Part shown: piece by piece, positions 49,401 to 52,392 of the stretch
How positions within the stretch are numbered: position 1 is the stretch's first letter
How the letters are laid out: every line of letters starts with the position of its first letter
NCBI RefSeq assembly: GCF_001904745.1
Contig: NZ_MRCD01000027.1
Coordinates: 27,027-91,026 of the forward strand
Direction of reading: 5' to 3'
Origin: Calothrix sp. HK-06
GTDB lineage: Bacteria; Cyanobacteriota; Cyanobacteriia; Cyanobacteriales; Nostocaceae
DNA length: 64,000 bases
Program-made: the position numbers and the translations under genes
Notes under the pieces: model-generated
What the model saw: the letters and a program-made list of their open reading frames with translations, nothing else
Databases searched by the model: none
What the model was told of the DNA's origin: nothing

Positions 49401-49483
49401 AGGACAACTTTAGTCCCAGGTTTTGCAGCTTGGAGAAGACTAGCGTAGTTTGCAACAGAAGAATCAATAAATAATATATTCAT
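25448..49483 (-). CDS. Giant surface protein with lectin-like, FG-GAP, Calx-beta, EF-hand-like and DUF4114 modules (8011 aa)
   Basis: The single uninterrupted 24-kb frame runs in this order (approximate residues): DUF4347 1-165 (His57, Cys100); glycine-rich beta-helix 170-480; Calx-beta 500-800; LamG/concanavalin-like 830-1015; FG-GAP array 1 1240-1510; Calx-beta; array 2 1740-2020; Calx-beta; discoidin-like 2200-2345; array 3 2445-2740; Calx-beta; legume-lectin-like 3055-3250; array 4 3255-3610; Calx-beta 3650-4160; the module shared with the smaller giant 4165-4400; EF-hand-like tract 4400-5480; helical and SdrD-like parts to 6280; He_PIG and cadherin-like domains; a second lectin-like domain; array 5 6710-7490; choice-of-anchor-like and DUF4114 ending in GFEDLLGGGDRDYNDIV. 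There is no Sec signal. The upstream ABC/HlyD genes suggest type I export. No RTX repeats. Probable role: calcium-stiffened adhesion or sheath protein. Confidence 0.9.
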   Translation of the reverse strand: MNILFIDSSVANYASLLQAAKPGTKVVLINSNHDGVEQITWILQNYQDIESIQIVSHGEEGLLQLGNMVLTQNNLEMYRTQLQQWGNALAANGDILLYGCNVAADEGAAFIQNISEITGADVAASSDVTGNSALGGDWELEAKTGAIEAESVLLAEKIQNYNGVFKTFKVTNTNSTGVGSLQQAIEEAISTRGFNVIDLRDISGTINLGSSLPTIAEGNELFFVGNGNISINGAGQWQIISINNATVGFEGVNFTGGYAKGGDTSGGGGGGLGAGGAIFINTGNVAITNANFTNNSAVGGSSSGTAGAGGADEQDGGKGGFGGRFNDNAAFSFNGAAPGDGGKSEAGKGGAGQQGTFGAGGGAGGGGAGGDDYGHGGVGGAGGFGAGGGGGGGGGNDYEPTFFDGADEDGSGGSGGSSGAFGGNAEQGKNPSSNPANKDGSSGGRGGGGAGLGGAIFVRQEANFTIFNSNFSSNSVRGGTGFNNGQANGAAIGGQYNNNNSAFINNGSLINAAFRGADRSNPQAGINSLPTIKISGETSTLEKDGKAVFKLEVINGSIPNNGIDVFYYVSRTEGATENVDFSSGTNKVRLTRNGQTFELPIINDDLYEAGDERFTVQLLQGVDYRRDASSNSATVTIKDDETRVGIKVLDNGVEGFKNGEYELAFDRSAVENFTLYLDIPQAFKRGNTVNVSDGTAIRGTFADPHPDSDYKLYWRYKNSSDKNYLVNNGNDVNEIPVVAGTGQGDKTIIIGVEVINNDIAENTETVTVRLRDNGVNDKYELRSGETQATVQITDDDPIISIRRVVNPTEGFGYGSTLFGLGKSLEITGAPLNGYFIVPNNSSLNISKSNSFTQEVWVSVGSFGNQSYRLFGFTDGGPSILVNADGTVSASFGQGNTKFELKSTQAIKLETWSHIATTFDGERFKLLINGQEAISRKLDNAAILFNPNGRLEVGSNGTTTFKALVDEVRLWNVARTQEEIQRSLIETLKGDETGLVGYWQFEGNTQDTTTNQNHLQSSTNNSTYIENPAPQIGYIELQSTDAQGKPLPVQLAQGLWVRYNISGSATQGVDYYNSQFQISTVRDATRYNGVVIPKNESTARIYFGAISDALDEGNEDIRIEIIPYNVDNDSVNNSDSTATKDPKKSKYGLRNASGALVDKLTQTITIADNKAFQAGILLLDKNGRPITDKNKLAIGADGTAKLQIRLTSESSDPLLTLKLNNLSQGQAQENELKWGDFGLVEKTQASSFSQIDVGKYSSPTFADIDADGDLDLFVGDFDGKIRYWKNNGTTTNPIFEENSAQNPLNRVFVGQGDSAPAFGDIDKDGDLDTIIGRPDGKISYYRNNGSKTNPSFSEQTGVNNPFNSISSGSYSEPTLVDIDKDNDLDLFVGTGDGKVNYYENINNRFEQRTGQQNPLEQISLVNEAAPAFVDFDKDGDLDVITGSRATNVRYYLNTGNANRPLFVEQLYNLNPLNPFSFPSYTTPEFADLNGDALPDALVGNSQGTLLYFESSKTTNWETPKTINLTNLKLDNTNTGALSFALNFTTTDPKYSAFNGRIINVPIGLPREDLLELAESEEASKQKPVIPEVGIVKGDNILENGLLPGTFIIRLSDPAPIGGITIPFQVTGGTAQLGKDYQVQVSDTQGVKIQTTGNNSYTITIPAGARIATISLTSIDDSVAEGLETLQITLSPDTLVEKRYQLQPNQISATLNIIDNEGAGIELSEVSYDKTPGGLQQAATNPFASLPTGQSILADLDADKDLDLLIVDTAGTVSFYENVNKVFQRNDSKNPFKTILIPANSQLILVDLDRDAKGLITVPETNKNVVVSGDLDAIIIRPDGQALFYENTDDSLLKNQPVFTERPNSNPFQAINLGVNVKPTFIDFDFDNDLDLFAVQADGKINYYENITLGLTNSLPNYQLRDTHILQNIQLAPNSNLAFADIDKDGDLDAYSIKADDKVGYYRNNTTNNGTEYILESDEANNLLNKIQVTAGSTLNFVDFNQDFEIDAIVQQPNGSILYYENTTQLTAAFSPTFERVIVSENGEKVTFGVRLTSQPSNSVTLSFQKLQDSEVKFDKTSLIFTPENWNQHQLVTATGVDDVKFDGKTSFTVQIVAEGSDPVYTKLNPTFLPVTNFDNEKSQDNTSIKAGDSNLPQIKLQVLSQPTEVGTTGQVEVTLNRSLQLPITVLQGFQAGNLPGNPLQDVTNFSGGIITASSINSPTGEERDKAFDDKSNTKWLVFQKQGWIQYQSNGAFAVNSYTITSANDESRRDPKDWRLLASNDGVNFVVLDQRNNEVFSQRQQLRTFNISNTTPYRYYRLDVSANNGANELQIGDIQIFAPTINYGTLTLKLDKPLQDKPDTLPLLRGSILQLGNNVTAEVLEPAVLTNSAQGSVVKVNLRGTNVAANTIGTAQPVVRVNLTTQGGAIAGKDYVGIDNLFTAENLLGNGNLGYYRHTIPDINNDGDLDVFAGNPNGIIDFIENTGSSTNPVFQTRLQLDPQQNPFASINEAIEKQSRNSSQPLFMSAPALIDIDNDGDLDAFVGFNGTRLNFYQNTGTATQPKFTEVTNNPFNNLVSQLGLDNLSFSQRPAVNPTFVDLDRDGDSDLVVGAGNSLYYFENRSTRLVNGSFNPAALQFTLLPGNAVTNPFARIGGLNQAIPTFVDLEQDGDLDLVVKSANSSEIRYFRNLGGSGSPALEEVAPNQNPFRELTRPDITPSFGDFNGDSKPDLFIGNLGGTVRFLPNSYTPVEIKPGQTRAVVDIKPIDNKIADSSRTVELNIASSELYYRGNPDATDSSKPAITGKLTISDDDKAGIVIRNATSSAITSTTVLPNLPEANGRQIYSVALTSQPTGAVEIYLTSSNENEGLLSTEKPGETPNKGIVLRFNSTNWDKPQSFAVVSVNDVIDDGDVSFKVITKVLSTDPTYDKFDLLDLNLKSIDNDQNAIIINGQVGERANLIEGVTDAYTVRLKHQPAQSVKTVRVKMNAPNSQLQLNGLRAGEELVLDFDSRNWDAAQTVRVNAVDDNVVEGIQYTNIQLSVEREINFDEFNNLQDLNLLGTTQTGNLLNATALQLTNKFGDVGGVFYKDAAVSLRTQDDFSTFFRFQMDDPNAMAQGLAFIIAATPGLGKGDTGLGYEGLARSLAIEFDPAGNGGKDASSQHIALHLNGNPVAQTLKLLPSEITDAYGKSQDKRLNNGKVWSVWVDYNGSSDQLEVRLSDTLSRPEQADLTYRGVRAVIGSEAAYLGFTGTNASTGLRPISLNLPSVNESSSAWGDVDADGDLDLILTGNSNGNRITRLYRKDNDGKLSEINTNLPGVESGFSVWGDFDKDGDLDLLLSGFTNPTTGTRISNIYRNNNGSFVNLNATLPGVSHSSADWGDFDKDGDLDLLLTGSTGAEHISRIYRNDNGNFTNVNNTGLAGVAFGAAGWVDYNNDGNLDVLVTGASSTSSNSPRITKLYKNTGNGGFTEVTTNLPGLFDSAIAWADYDKDGDLDLAISGNDTNRNRIARLYRNDGNDVFTQNTTVNLPGVDNGAFAWGDYNRDGNLDLALTGSTGTNAIAKVYLNQGNGNFNDSSESLAGFANGVANWIDYDLDGGLDLFLTGNGNAQLYTNKLGQSTQQNLLTWNIAGADISQSQVEFANSKQIKPITEAPIEVEILDNDLPTVSLKTGGSSLEVSNPSYFTVQLDNVAESLKGSTGLKVNYRIIGSSAKNGRDFQTIPTEGFIRIAPGEIQNNLLVFPIDDFVSESTEFTVTNYNSNNNTLGLKLADTIRIYDGTVLTFGREDVNQGTVARVKLAGQPGVKTDAKGLAYVEIRSNATSIPVELVSGSTIPEGATTGVKAGPMKAASFTAVSGNNLAKVNIQIADKFTLAAGSVLNLDGGIKATISQDTDVTLAGIGVPVTLLGGVSVIPGQIASLDAENITVEILPGDGYKINPKNSRATLEIVDNDMSGFRISTVGNRASVKEGDTTEYAISLLSEPVSPVILNLFNDDQIKILNLSSQLLDADINSLSGDQKTATLDLRLFRQPTATVAVQVTPFGSTEPVFLTFTPDNWNQIQSVKNVTIAKASDGRLTTSVSTLNDTGAVNQNLTLYFEQITEQEFKHVPAIQGESFHQLRFDASNWFTLQPIVIQGVDEGIIEDAIHNSIIRYSVTTGDPSYAPLAIPNQVIDVVDRPLDKEALKEGFTEAKDTVLGIFDATELPVIGSLKDVGLDLRTMNLSFGSKGAKSLMASLTTQEETPQGLDGVLKEVIEALNEAKESTSEEIVASLRDRLGPLGFDINIVMTQDETRIDLEGYLSWRGNLRVPQSWGGLNIGSFKALDAQGGLFVDFDAVLGISIGSHKDYGVYIDTKRTGISASVTAGLTEDFKANLLSFAQISNDPKNRTEVKLKFTAGLKDVDNGGGLREGGTVRFFDIDGDRLLDGKAFQYPVYVDENPKNNQPDVKKDSQGKVEKDSQGNDKYNYKLTTVQEPFVELDKDGKPRKNFPDLTNPNVKNLDWNANNSLEGAKYKRNEGIYRQTLLNEGGTTTTVTYFDSNRNGKLDENEKDYLFASDKAVIPFTLIEDKTLKNYPVFLDMNGNKKPDSGETRYTSLTDTALSGFKKLDKNNNNVLDADEQFVGEGKFVQGASVGYIDFNDNEALDIDTEPYAYADFDPLQVEEKRLSYFLDFNSDGLQTSAQFGQLGDLPIRRYYKNPANPADNFLFLDVDRDGEYTNNADFLVEPKVVKDKEAGFEFLDLDGDGKRNTVDEFKYYENILDINDNNTRDKLLEPIINPNKPYLSFLDVNGDGKQNKLLDYNRNGKRDGNDRETTALIKSQDASNGKTFLYLDENEDGVFTYEENVLKNNEKSYIDINRNNKIDGSDFEIEVVKPEQIIKKNDDDKLVAFLDLNTNKIQDDNEQLLAQNNRLFRDINNNEKIDRGDRLIITDVNQIKSINNVTFLDESGDNSITREFKVINTSSGYILDLDNDEIFDKDVEPLIYFQEGNIRETYNVFEDGLLSFQYIDYNNDEKYQFFEELPVRALDGTGQYYIDKNSNNKFDNGEQTAKIISYLDLETNGQFSNSDLQVGKYRALPKLQATLTNVNSTTNTGTLSLRLSEKPDNDVQIEVALQSGTTTITFTKDTWNTSQVVNNASIRQSKFNNQTYYTASVNQVRFGLDKSLDLTFQQESTTQFTQVINSGEDEPILYRFQDKNNNGKQDDDESIILDQVGFLDLNNDNQFTRPGAEGVINLSTAQLFSTSRSPEKPEAKVLTTAWGGRFLDLRANGEQDPGEPFSKDQKEPLQIPDEAIVTYRIIKDANNKRFLDRNRDGKVNALNIGSLVDQPLDVVITPGSNVTWAEALNLSEAGYENELSFLDIDGDKALDIFGVTTSSFRTSKTKNIPIIEPRIILRDGFRFVDLNGNGQLDNAPEFDANSDGRFSFSEFDLKLEPYARPAPDFKKSLIPKLVKRGELTTGTNGGTTANTGTLMWYLDLNQSGYYEEGLDRLLTDAERQQVSYNASTQYFDDGERLTLGEIVAHFRDKTKTTKEKFTDLGTWSFSGSAQLGLQIKASLANTALPGVSADLLLKPPVLNYGSKEDTATSATTLQLNNVRLDLGPWLSGGVRDIFVWVDENVLKPIKPIIDFLRSDIELPTSLGVEGLFERDGLPGTTALELLEFIADLIAKFDSASNNNTTSNSTEKTTWQKFKEALPQAIKFVRWVVDFTNTIEKIAKLDPKDPIIVEMGSFDLSGKFGSKDPQDNAANVALNSGTPSNTNSSTTNNIQTTQTTAGKPTTNSFINNVLDKGFEFPIISNPLSAIGFLTGQAVDLVSIEFPDLNLGLGFEVPIWGFSTSIFGKKVGASIGFRGDASIKTELAVGFDSYGILQANKNGIGDGWDVARIFSDGLYVRDTVDGKDVDEVTLNLQAALVGSLNALGLLDLSLEGGLIGNVGLDLVDDGELDGTSDGKLRLTEVVNRFRDNGFGDALSSLFRITGEIGVYAKVALSAFFGDIFTATTPPLTLLKFGVGGGRKSDAGFFTQSYIINGVVFFDANFNDILDTNEPFTTTNLDGSFDLQIPYDIFDLNRNGKLDSSEGRLVAFGGTDSTSGLPITTPMYAVPGSNIISPLTTLKESLVRQGETDETAEAKVKAGLGIDTNIDLDTFDPLRMMTGDKRQVGENIYKKHVQVQGLMTQVLAFAKGVLQDSDINPTIWKSVLDTLVTGIVQNNKAIDFTDRDRLAKTIFEELGKKLKTYGIETVNGLSVDEVLAVAVKQATRELSDTQEKIEYIFDQSNKGTVAELLERVAEPKVEAQGVTPDYLADFSAQPCIIERKPLPKFELTQNQPFNLDLREYFIFENAPELRIKNVSGLPEGLQLNPVTGILTGIPRSMASTSVQFDITILNSGRRDIPLSEYAENNGIELPESAFLNEGLFVPYTNNYRTEATTSVSLNLNVVKANNPPTVTGTLQKNINFNTSIALTSDDFISYFADPEGKPLDKIKIVSIPEYGSLSFNQAPVGINGVIEVNKLTGDNPLIYTPETGFSGDTSFTWVGADDVQYAATPAKVQLTVQPQIPLDIRLIKNEEPLLKLSANSSAATKQSLTLTQSFQSSFSFQLNRLSKGFVFVLSPDASDANGNQNIIQNSLGIEINQKSIALNVKGQTKAIEGLYRALAKPFDGEWNVWVDYDQNRDRLEVRFGEGGRPVNADLWYEGVRTLLNTTTVTSRFIAPERKPAGLQFERQPMSLSLYRGQSDWGDYDNDGDFDLIAVNGHVPPERGNNYLTSEIHRNDGNNKFTTITSNLPSLKHGAVAWGDYDKDGDLDIVVAGRTQEGLPPEVSLFTTQIYRNDGNDQFVNINAELTPVEYGSLDWGDYDKDGDLDLLLIGRTGSTLYDLPFEQKVTQVFRNDNGAFNKLNLDLTGISKGNATWVDYDNDGYLDIFLTGNMGSGGLPIQEYGEPGNPIPLTRLYRNDGKGSFERVSTLLPDVLDGTADWADYDGDGDLDLAISGGLEAGILTYLGDDSEDLGDGSDAAGITHIYRNDGNAVFTPVATNLVSARNGALRWADFNGDKRLDLLVAGKTYSKIYQNEGKDTFVDSEILLPATINVSSGILYSSASVADYDKDGDIDIYMPSHGAIFRSTLYQDATLTPTEQKRYQLLSLELPGVEGSAAAWVDYDNDKDLDLMLNGRLSNGERITRLYRNDGDNTFVEAPFSLPGVRSGDFSWEDYDSDGDKDLLLTGLDTSNNRITQLYRNDKGTLTRLNTNLPGVAFSSLDWEDYDKDGDLDLLFTGELSEHFHTTRIYRNNAGELTQVELTNFAGVALGQSSWVDYDKDGDLDVFITGATDSFPNYPRKTALYRNDGNDAFIEVAIDIPAVYDSAIAWGDYDNDGDADLAISGRTELENWTDGERILRIYRNDGAGKFTQNESLNTQDIQGVDNGSLEWGDYDFDGDIDLLATGKTEKGKYLTRLIRNDGQERFILSGEAFIGVEKGQATFGDYNNDGDLDILLTGGLGGSLNVAQIYANVTSDELGQNILNWRQQNKEILQTPFKDSKTLQLQNGAYLANNSRGKLSVIRRDSKLINEAATQQTNAIFALGGFNFDITDIGLGNIATLEIISPVGSKINRYMQLLANQWQLFDYNLNLGTGAEIIDLNNDGTLDIRLHLQDGGAGDLDGVANGVIKATGAPVYIEPTVEAPLSPLSLVPVGQHLRIDGDLSNVRLKLNLTGKDVKSSDIHEVGMFAVDDAQGSINGLLPGSAGYIQAALNRAKAWFSVLSDSFAPNPQRILQNINSRHLGFYLIQNGTTDEVLANSNFDKVILGAPTNSNTTGSNTNLKLNTLNQNSLQMLFEDRLGDSNPDLTVEITATYDPIEIIGTTLQGQRERELIDLRNYTQQFKLELPTIASEALYNNTVGFYRIENEQGAVLDPLTGKLLNLGDIGYSEAAVRNSQQYGISGQRGNNVSKVIEGGFLFAPFLIANGTVGEILDGNPNNNQPVYFAYLGANSDKVDHIKLLGDNTWGFEDLLGGGDRDYNDIVIQARIRNV
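27005..29345 (-). repeat. FG-GAP array 5, 14 blades
   Basis: Fourteen successive blades of the form W-(G/A/V)-DYDxDGDLDLLLTG ... LYRNDG were counted, enough for two seven-bladed integrin-like propellers. Each blade carries a DxDxDG calcium loop. It is the last repeat block before the C-terminal anchor/secretion region. Confidence 0.85.
33040..36290 (-). repeat. EF-hand/dockerin-like calcium-loop tract
   Basis: About 1080 residues carry several dozen short units of the type FLDLNGNGQLD, YIDFNDNEALD and FRDINNNEKIDRGD, with Asp/Asn at positions 1, 3, 5 and usually an acidic residue near position 12, mostly spaced 25-40 residues. One Calx-beta-like insert lies at about 33970-34280. The units diverge strongly, so the tract is old rather than freshly expanded. 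The smaller giant has a short version near DNA 19480-20080. Confidence 0.8.
38650..39720 (-). repeat. FG-GAP array 4, 7 blades
   Basis: Exactly seven blades were counted, from SSSAWGDVDADGDLDLILTG to IDYDLDGGLDLFLTGNG, the number needed for one closed integrin-type propeller. It follows a legume-lectin-like domain. Confidence 0.85.
41260..42150 (-). repeat. FG-GAP/VCBS array 3, 5 blades
   Basis: Five blades of a different subtype (PTFVDLDRDGDSDLVVG ... YYFEN) lie immediately after the discoidin-like domain. Confidence 0.8.
43425..44270 (-). repeat. FG-GAP/VCBS array 2, 5 blades
   Basis: Five blades (ILADLDADKDLDLLIVD to VDFNQDFEIDAIVQQ). The second carries an internal insertion (VPETNKNVVVSGDLDA). 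Flanked by Calx-beta domains. Confidence 0.78.
44960..45760 (-). repeat. FG-GAP/VCBS array 1, 5 blades
   Basis: Five blades, each with PxFxDIDxDGDLDLFVG and a closing KIRYWKNNG-like strand. The fifth is degenerate (FADLNGDALPDALVG). Confidence 0.8.
48110..48720 (-). repeat. Glycine-rich tract of the 8011-aa protein
   Basis: About 200 glycine-dominated residues (GGGGGGGGGNDYEPTFFDG) lie between beta-helix rungs GGAIFINTGNVAITN and GGAIFVRQEANFTIFN. It corresponds position by position to the tract in the smaller giant, with different run lengths. Confidence 0.85.
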
Positions 49484-49706
49484 AATTTTAGATTTATAAT
49501 TTTTCTTTTGGTCTGCTTTGTTAGTTCAACATAAAACCCTTGTAGAAACCGTAAATTTACAGTCTCTACATTATGCTATGTATAAGAGGATGTTTGAAAA
49601 TTAGTATTACACAATCCAAAGTTTAACCCCCCTCCGGAGCAAGGAGTAGGGGCGATTTTTTAGGCAATCATAGGCTGGGCACTGCCCATCTTGCTAAGAA
49701 AAGTTT

Positions 49707-50429
49707 TTAAACACTCATTGCAAATAAATTATGAACCTGGGTATCCTCTGCTATCAATTCTTCAGATGACAGAAATTTAGTATCAATTAATTCAAAATAG
49801 CGATTCAAGTTAGTTTGACTATTCGCAACAATTTGTCCTAAATGTGCAATTATCTCTTGATTATTCTCTCCTTTTAACTGATAATTGTATCTACCAGTAA
49901 ACATCACAATAGGTGTAACAATCTCATTCTCATCGCCCTGTAATGTAGCTTCAGTAATATTCAATCCCAATAGGTTTTCTTCATATTCATAAGCCAAATT
50001 GAGCGAAGCACGCATATTTTCTGTTTGCCAAGAAGCGTTGGATAGCAATTTTCCTGAAACATATTCTCGTGCTGATGATGAATCTTCAAAGGCAAGATAA
50101 CCTCTGATATTTATATCAACTACTTCAAATTTCATATTTGGTAAAGATTCAGCATATTTCTGAGCAATATTAGGAGTCAGAATCGATGCAAATGATTTAT
50201 TTATAATCGGTTCAGCAAAAATGATGCGATTGCCTTCCGTTAAAATATTGACACCATTTGTAAATACTATTTGCGATGCTCGATTTGTATAAATAGGAGC
50301 GCGTGCTAATTCCCAATCGATTGGAAGAACTCCACCATATCTAAGAAAATCCACATTTAACATTGTTGGATTTAAGTCTCTAGCGCTTATTGCAATTACA
50401 AAATCCTGGGTCGTAAACTTATTACTCAT
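49707..50429 (-). CDS. Unrecognised 240-aa protein between hlyD and the giant gene
   Basis: The soluble, mixed alpha/beta sequence has no signal peptide, TM segment or known motif that I can see. Features: an N-terminal FVIAISARDLNPTMLNVDFLRYGGVLP, a middle rich in acidic residues, and a polar C-terminus. It lies 282 bases after hlyD and 223 bases before the 8011-aa gene, all on one strand, so it is probably part of the secretion locus. A cytoplasmic accessory such as a substrate chaperone is conceivable but is inference. There is no trace of a second copy next to the 3654-aa gene. No strong ribosome binding site is visible. Confidence 0.65.
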   Translation of the reverse strand: MSNKFTTQDFVIAISARDLNPTMLNVDFLRYGGVLPIDWELARAPIYTNRASQIVFTNGVNILTEGNRIIFAEPIINKSFASILTPNIAQKYAESLPNMKFEVVDINIRGYLAFEDSSSAREYVSGKLLSNASWQTENMRASLNLAYEYEENLLGLNITEATLQGDENEIVTPIVMFTGRYNYQLKGENNQEIIAHLGQIVANSQTNLNRYFELIDTKFLSSEELIAEDTQVHNLFAMSV

Positions 50430-50711
50430 TCGCTTTGATTACAAAAAATGGAACAAATATAAAGCAAATATTAAGTAAGTATATGGATGTCTACTTAGCT
50501 TAGAATTAAAAATTTGCTATTACTACTTTTTTTATAGTCTTAAATCATTACAAAAACCTTCAGTAAATCTACTGAAATTCAGAGAATATACTTGCTTCTA
50601 AAAATTATAATTATTATCATTTTTGTAATATCTTGGATGTTTTAAAGACCAAGGTAATTTTTGCTGAACTAATCATAAAAATATACTTAGGCATTATAAT
50701 TTATATAAATT
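50430..50711. other. AT-rich gap between hlyD and the 240-aa gene
   Basis: These 282 bases have no plausible coding frame and no clear hairpin. They may hold a separate promoter for the downstream giant-gene unit; I cannot place one with confidence. Confidence 0.4.
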
Positions 50712-52304
50712 CTACCGCACGTTCTTCAAGCTCTCTATATTCGAGCTAAACATATCTGCAAAAATACTCATTACAGTTCTATCTCTTATCTTGATATTCG
50801 TACTTACTCCCATCCCGGACTGTAAAGCAATATTGCGTTCGTTTACCTTTAAATGTTGAGTTTGGAGTTCTACTTTTGCAGGGAATCTGTAGAAGGGATA
50901 AATTTGGTCTGGTGGTAGTGCATCCGAACCTATCGACACAAGTTTACCTTTAATGTCACCGAATTCGCTAAATGGAAATGAGTCTATCCTCACATCAACG
51001 GTCATTCCCTCTTTGACAAAACCAATATCTTTATTGGTAATATAAACTTTAGCGATAAGTTTATCTGTGGGTACTACTTTTAAAATTGGTTCGCTGCCAG
51101 TAACTACAAATCCGGAAGATTTTGCTTTTAGTTCAAATACTGTACCGTTAACAGGCGCCGTTATTACCTGGTACTTAAGGTTCATTTTAGCTTGGCTGAT
51201 TTGTGAGTCTATTTCCGCTATACGTTTACTATTTTCGACTATTGATTTATTCATTTGACTGTCAATTTCAGCAATACGTTTGGCATTTTCAGCAAGTTTG
51301 TCGAGCCAATCTTTACGAGAAATAGCTTGTGTATTTAGTAACTTTGCTTTCCCCTCGGCAATTTCTGCCTGTAGTTTAAATTTTTCTTTGATCAATTGGT
51401 CGAGTTGAGATTGAGCGTTTCGCACTTCTTCTTGCTGTTTGAGGAGTTGCAGCTGCGATATGGCGCCTTGTTTTGCTAGTCCTGAAATATTATTTAATAT
51501 TCCCTGATTCATTTTCAGCGTGTCTTGTGTAGAAGCGATACGGATATCAGCTTGTTCTAGCTGGCGCCGAAGTTGATCAATTTGTAAAGAAGCTGCTGCA
51601 ACTCGTGCATTTAATTCGATTTGGTTAGATGAAATGCGTTCACGTTGTTCAACAGATAGTCTACCTGCAGCAACACCATCAAGTTGGCTACGATAAACTT
51701 GATTTTCCGCAACCAATGCAGCGCGACTTTTTGTTAAATCAAGAATTGAGGCAGGAACTAGGAGAAACGATGAGTTAACTGCTTGTCCACGTAACTGTGC
51801 AGTATAGAACTGGTTTTCTTGAGCAAGAGAGGTACGGATTTTTTGTAATGATTCTAATTGTGCTTTGGCGGTTGTGTTGTCAAGTACAATCAGTTTATCT
51901 CCCGCTTTGACTTGCTCGCCATCCTCGACAAATATATCTTTGACAACTCCACCTACTGGCGCCTGCACATCTTTTGTGGCGCCTGACGGTTCAAGTTTTC
52001 CGCTAGCAGAAACAGCTTCTTCAATTTTGGCGATATTTGCCCATATTACTGTACCAGTTGTTGTGAGCATTAATCCCCATAATATCGCACGCGACCATTT
52101 GCGGGGTTGCTTTAATATGACAGGTTGCTCAAATATTTGTACGTGTCTGGTGGCAGAACTTAATGGTTTTTGCTGAATTTCTTCTGTGCTTTGGGGTAAT
52201 CTTGCATTTAATTCCTGTGTTGATATTACGCTTGTAGAGGGATTCGCTTTACCGTTATTGCTTGCGTGATTACCGTTGGCGCCGTTACCGTTATTAGAGT
52301 TCAT
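50712..52304 (-). CDS. HlyD-family periplasmic adaptor subunit of a type I secretion system
   Basis: The 530-aa protein has an Asn/Gly-rich cytoplasmic start, one TM helix (about residues 72-90, AILWGLMLTTTGTVIWANI), the first lipoyl/barrel half (GKLEPSGATKDVQAPVGGVVKDI), a long coiled coil (about 150-370, with AKRIAEIDSQMNKS and SKRIAEIDSQIS as a short internal repeat), the second half (YQVITAPVNGTVFEL) and the beta-barrel/C-terminal part (GMGVSTNIKIRD). Such adaptors bridge the inner-membrane ABC exporter to an outer-membrane TolC-like channel, which is absent here. It starts 88 bases downstream of the ABC gene, and its 3' end is duplicated at 25175-25261. Confidence 0.92.
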   Translation of the reverse strand: MNSNNGNGANGNHASNNGKANPSTSVISTQELNARLPQSTEEIQQKPLSSATRHVQIFEQPVILKQPRKWSRAILWGLMLTTTGTVIWANIAKIEEAVSASGKLEPSGATKDVQAPVGGVVKDIFVEDGEQVKAGDKLIVLDNTTAKAQLESLQKIRTSLAQENQFYTAQLRGQAVNSSFLLVPASILDLTKSRAALVAENQVYRSQLDGVAAGRLSVEQRERISSNQIELNARVAAASLQIDQLRRQLEQADIRIASTQDTLKMNQGILNNISGLAKQGAISQLQLLKQQEEVRNAQSQLDQLIKEKFKLQAEIAEGKAKLLNTQAISRKDWLDKLAENAKRIAEIDSQMNKSIVENSKRIAEIDSQISQAKMNLKYQVITAPVNGTVFELKAKSSGFVVTGSEPILKVVPTDKLIAKVYITNKDIGFVKEGMTVDVRIDSFPFSEFGDIKGKLVSIGSDALPPDQIYPFYRFPAKVELQTQHLKVNERNIALQSGMGVSTNIKIRDRTVMSIFADMFSSNIESLKNVR

Positions 52305-52335
52305 AAGTTGTTAATGTAGTTAATTTATGGAAGTT

Positions 52336-52383
52336 GATCCCCCCAACCCCCCTTCTTATTCCCGCAGTTATTAAGGGGGATTA
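52336..52383. repeat. GATCCCCCCAACCCCCC repeat between ABC and hlyD genes
   Basis: An imperfect copy with arms GATCCCCCCAACCCCCC and TTAAGGGGGATT around TTATTCCCGCAG. It sits inside the transcription unit and could lower hlyD expression relative to the ABC gene. Confidence 0.65.
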
Positions 52384-52392
52384 AAGAGGGTA

